DNA of 30,787 nucleotides from a virus. The notes beneath the pieces are model-generated. The model was not told the origin of the DNA. It was given only the letters and a program-made list of their open reading frames with translations, and made no database searches. Location of the stretch: positions 1-30,787 of the IMG/VR virus record IMGVR_UViG_3300032322_001369; one strand, 5' to 3'. This document shows positions 29,919-30,787 of this stretch, piece after piece (position 1 is the stretch's first letter; every line of letters starts with the position of its first letter). A program made the position numbers and the translations under genes.

Positions 29919-30787
29919 ATGAATAAAAATCCAATCGACTTAACTCCCTTACAGAAAGATTATGCGGTATACTTGCCTGCTATCAGTTCTTTCTATAGTA
30001 CATATGTAGATAAACAGCGGAAAGAAGAATTTGTACCTAAAGATCGAATCCCTGCAGGATTTGATCGCGGCATCGAAGGTATGAATTTCTTAAATCCTGA
30101 ACAAGGATATTTCTATTATAAAAATGCACTTTATTCTGCAGGCCACGCACAACTAGATATTGAAAAAAGTTTAGATCAAGAACTTATGATACAGGCTAGA
30201 GATCGTTCAAAGACAATGATCTTAGGCGATTCTGGTGGATATCAGATCGGTAAAGGTGTTATTAAATTTGACTGGCAGAACTTTGAAGGCCCGGCTGCTA
30301 ACAAAGTAAGAGAAAAAATTCTTACTTGGTTAGATGTTACTGCTGATTGGTCTATGATGTTAGACGTTCCGACTTGGGCCTGTGATAAAAATCATACTGA
30401 AAAAACAGGTTTAAAAACTTTCGAAGACTGTTTAGAAAAAACACAGTTCAACAACAAATATTTTATCGAAAATAGATTAGGTGCTGCTAACGGTGGTACT
30501 AAGTTCTTAAATGTTTTACAGGGTTCTAATTGGGAAACTGCCGAAGCTTGGTATCAAGGTGTTAAAGAATTTTCAGATTCTTCTGTTTGGGGAGATAAGG
30601 CTGCAGAAGGTTGGGCTATGGGTGGTGCCAATATGTGTAAAATGCCCGTGACTCTCAAGCGTCTTATCACTATGAAGTTTGACGGTATGCTAGAAGGCAA
30701 AGATTGGATGCACTTCTTGGGTACTGCACAGCTGGATTGGAGTTGTTATCTTACAAGTATCCAAAGACAAATTAGAAAGCACGTAAA
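29919..30787 (+). CDS. dpdA: TGT/DpdA-like 7-deazaguanine transglycosylase (3' truncated)
   Basis: The frame is open from ATG 29919 to the window end: 289 codons plus two bases. Motifs follow the tRNA-guanine transglycosylase order: GDSGGYQ (103-109; Asp104 matches the general acid/base Asp of TGT), WSMMLDVPT (144-152; Asp149), VLQG (199-202), GWAMGG (231-236, like the GLAVGG loop) and FLGTA (266-270). The segment that carries the nucleophilic Asp in TGT lies past the window end. Phage relatives (DpdA) insert 7-deazaguanines into DNA; a tRNA role is the alternative. No preQ0 pathway genes are in the window. Confidence 0.8.
   Translation, partial: MNKNPIDLTPLQKDYAVYLPAISSFYSTYVDKQRKEEFVPKDRIPAGFDRGIEGMNFLNPEQGYFYYKNALYSAGHAQLDIEKSLDQELMIQARDRSKTMILGDSGGYQIGKGVIKFDWQNFEGPAANKVREKILTWLDVTADWSMMLDVPTWACDKNHTEKTGLKTFEDCLEKTQFNNKYFIENRLGAANGGTKFLNVLQGSNWETAEAWYQGVKEFSDSSVWGDKAAEGWAMGGANMCKMPVTLKRLITMKFDGMLEGKDWMHFLGTAQLDWSCYLTSIQRQIRKHV

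Noticed and set aside
1-30787. tRNA genes, CRISPR arrays, insertion sequences and attachment sites
   Set aside because: None was recognised by eye in any gap; the gaps are too short for most of these, the longest being the 146 bases at 9205-9350. A tRNA scan was not possible.

Overview
This window is a 30.8-kb piece of a T4-like myovirus genome. It is AT-rich, densely packed and transcribed almost entirely on the + strand. The family is shown by a T4-type replisome (gp43 family B polymerase, gp44 clamp-loader ATPase, gp45 sliding clamp), a gp31/GroES-type co-chaperonin, a DsbA-type late dsDNA-binding protein, NNTAAATA late-promoter motifs, and many small proteins of the kind seen in marine/freshwater T4-like phages. 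A two-component spanin set including an outer-membrane lipoprotein implies a Gram-negative host. The Azotobacter FdI-type ferredoxin and the absence of photosynthesis genes suggest a heterotrophic proteobacterium rather than a cyanobacterium; this host call is inference.

Layout. 1-4287: four tail/baseplate or fibre-type structural genes, one of 920 aa with putative-Ig and CBM-like repeats. 4288-8473: small replication, nucleotide and chaperone genes (a DnaE palm fragment, GroES-like protein, MazG-like protein, cytidylyltransferase-like protein, gp44, 7Fe-8S ferredoxin). 8470-9204: phoH, the only minus-strand gene, meeting its neighbour tail to tail. 9351-10608: two conserved hypotheticals. 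10608-13504: lysis and envelope block (GH19 endolysin, i-spanin, o-spanin, EF-hand membrane protein, two more membrane proteins, one secreted protein), closed by a strong terminator. 13558-18504: a 2OG-Fe(II) oxygenase, then an overlapping dnaJ / peptide deformylase / clpA run and an unknown gene. 18508-23992: a block in which many proteins begin with a short tag resembling the capsid-targeting sequence of T4 internal head proteins, including an NMN-adenylyltransferase-like enzyme; an IscA-type Fe-S carrier lies inside the block, which ends at a second terminator. 24061-29890: a second oxygenase, dsbA, gp43, gp45 and a third oxygenase. 29919 to the window end: the 5' part of a TGT/DpdA-like transglycosylase.

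How it works together. The replication genes copy the genome. The proteostasis genes (GroES-like, DnaJ, deformylase, ClpA with an IGF loop) look suited to redirecting host folding and proteolysis. The Fe-S genes (ferredoxin, IscA) point to redox or cluster support, and the lysis block opens the cell. Control is visible in the DNA: three sigma70-type promoters with exactly 17-nt spacers (before dsbA, gp45 and the dpdA-like gene), several T4-type late motifs, a hairpin over the start codon of the 18927 gene arranged like the T4 gene e/soc switch, and a 5-bp/8-nt-loop hairpin just upstream of gp43 that resembles the T4 gp43 translational operator.

The strongest leads are the putative capsid-cargo block with its hairpin switch, the DnaJ-Def-ClpA operon, the 7Fe-8S ferredoxin, the gp43 leader and the dpdA-like gene.
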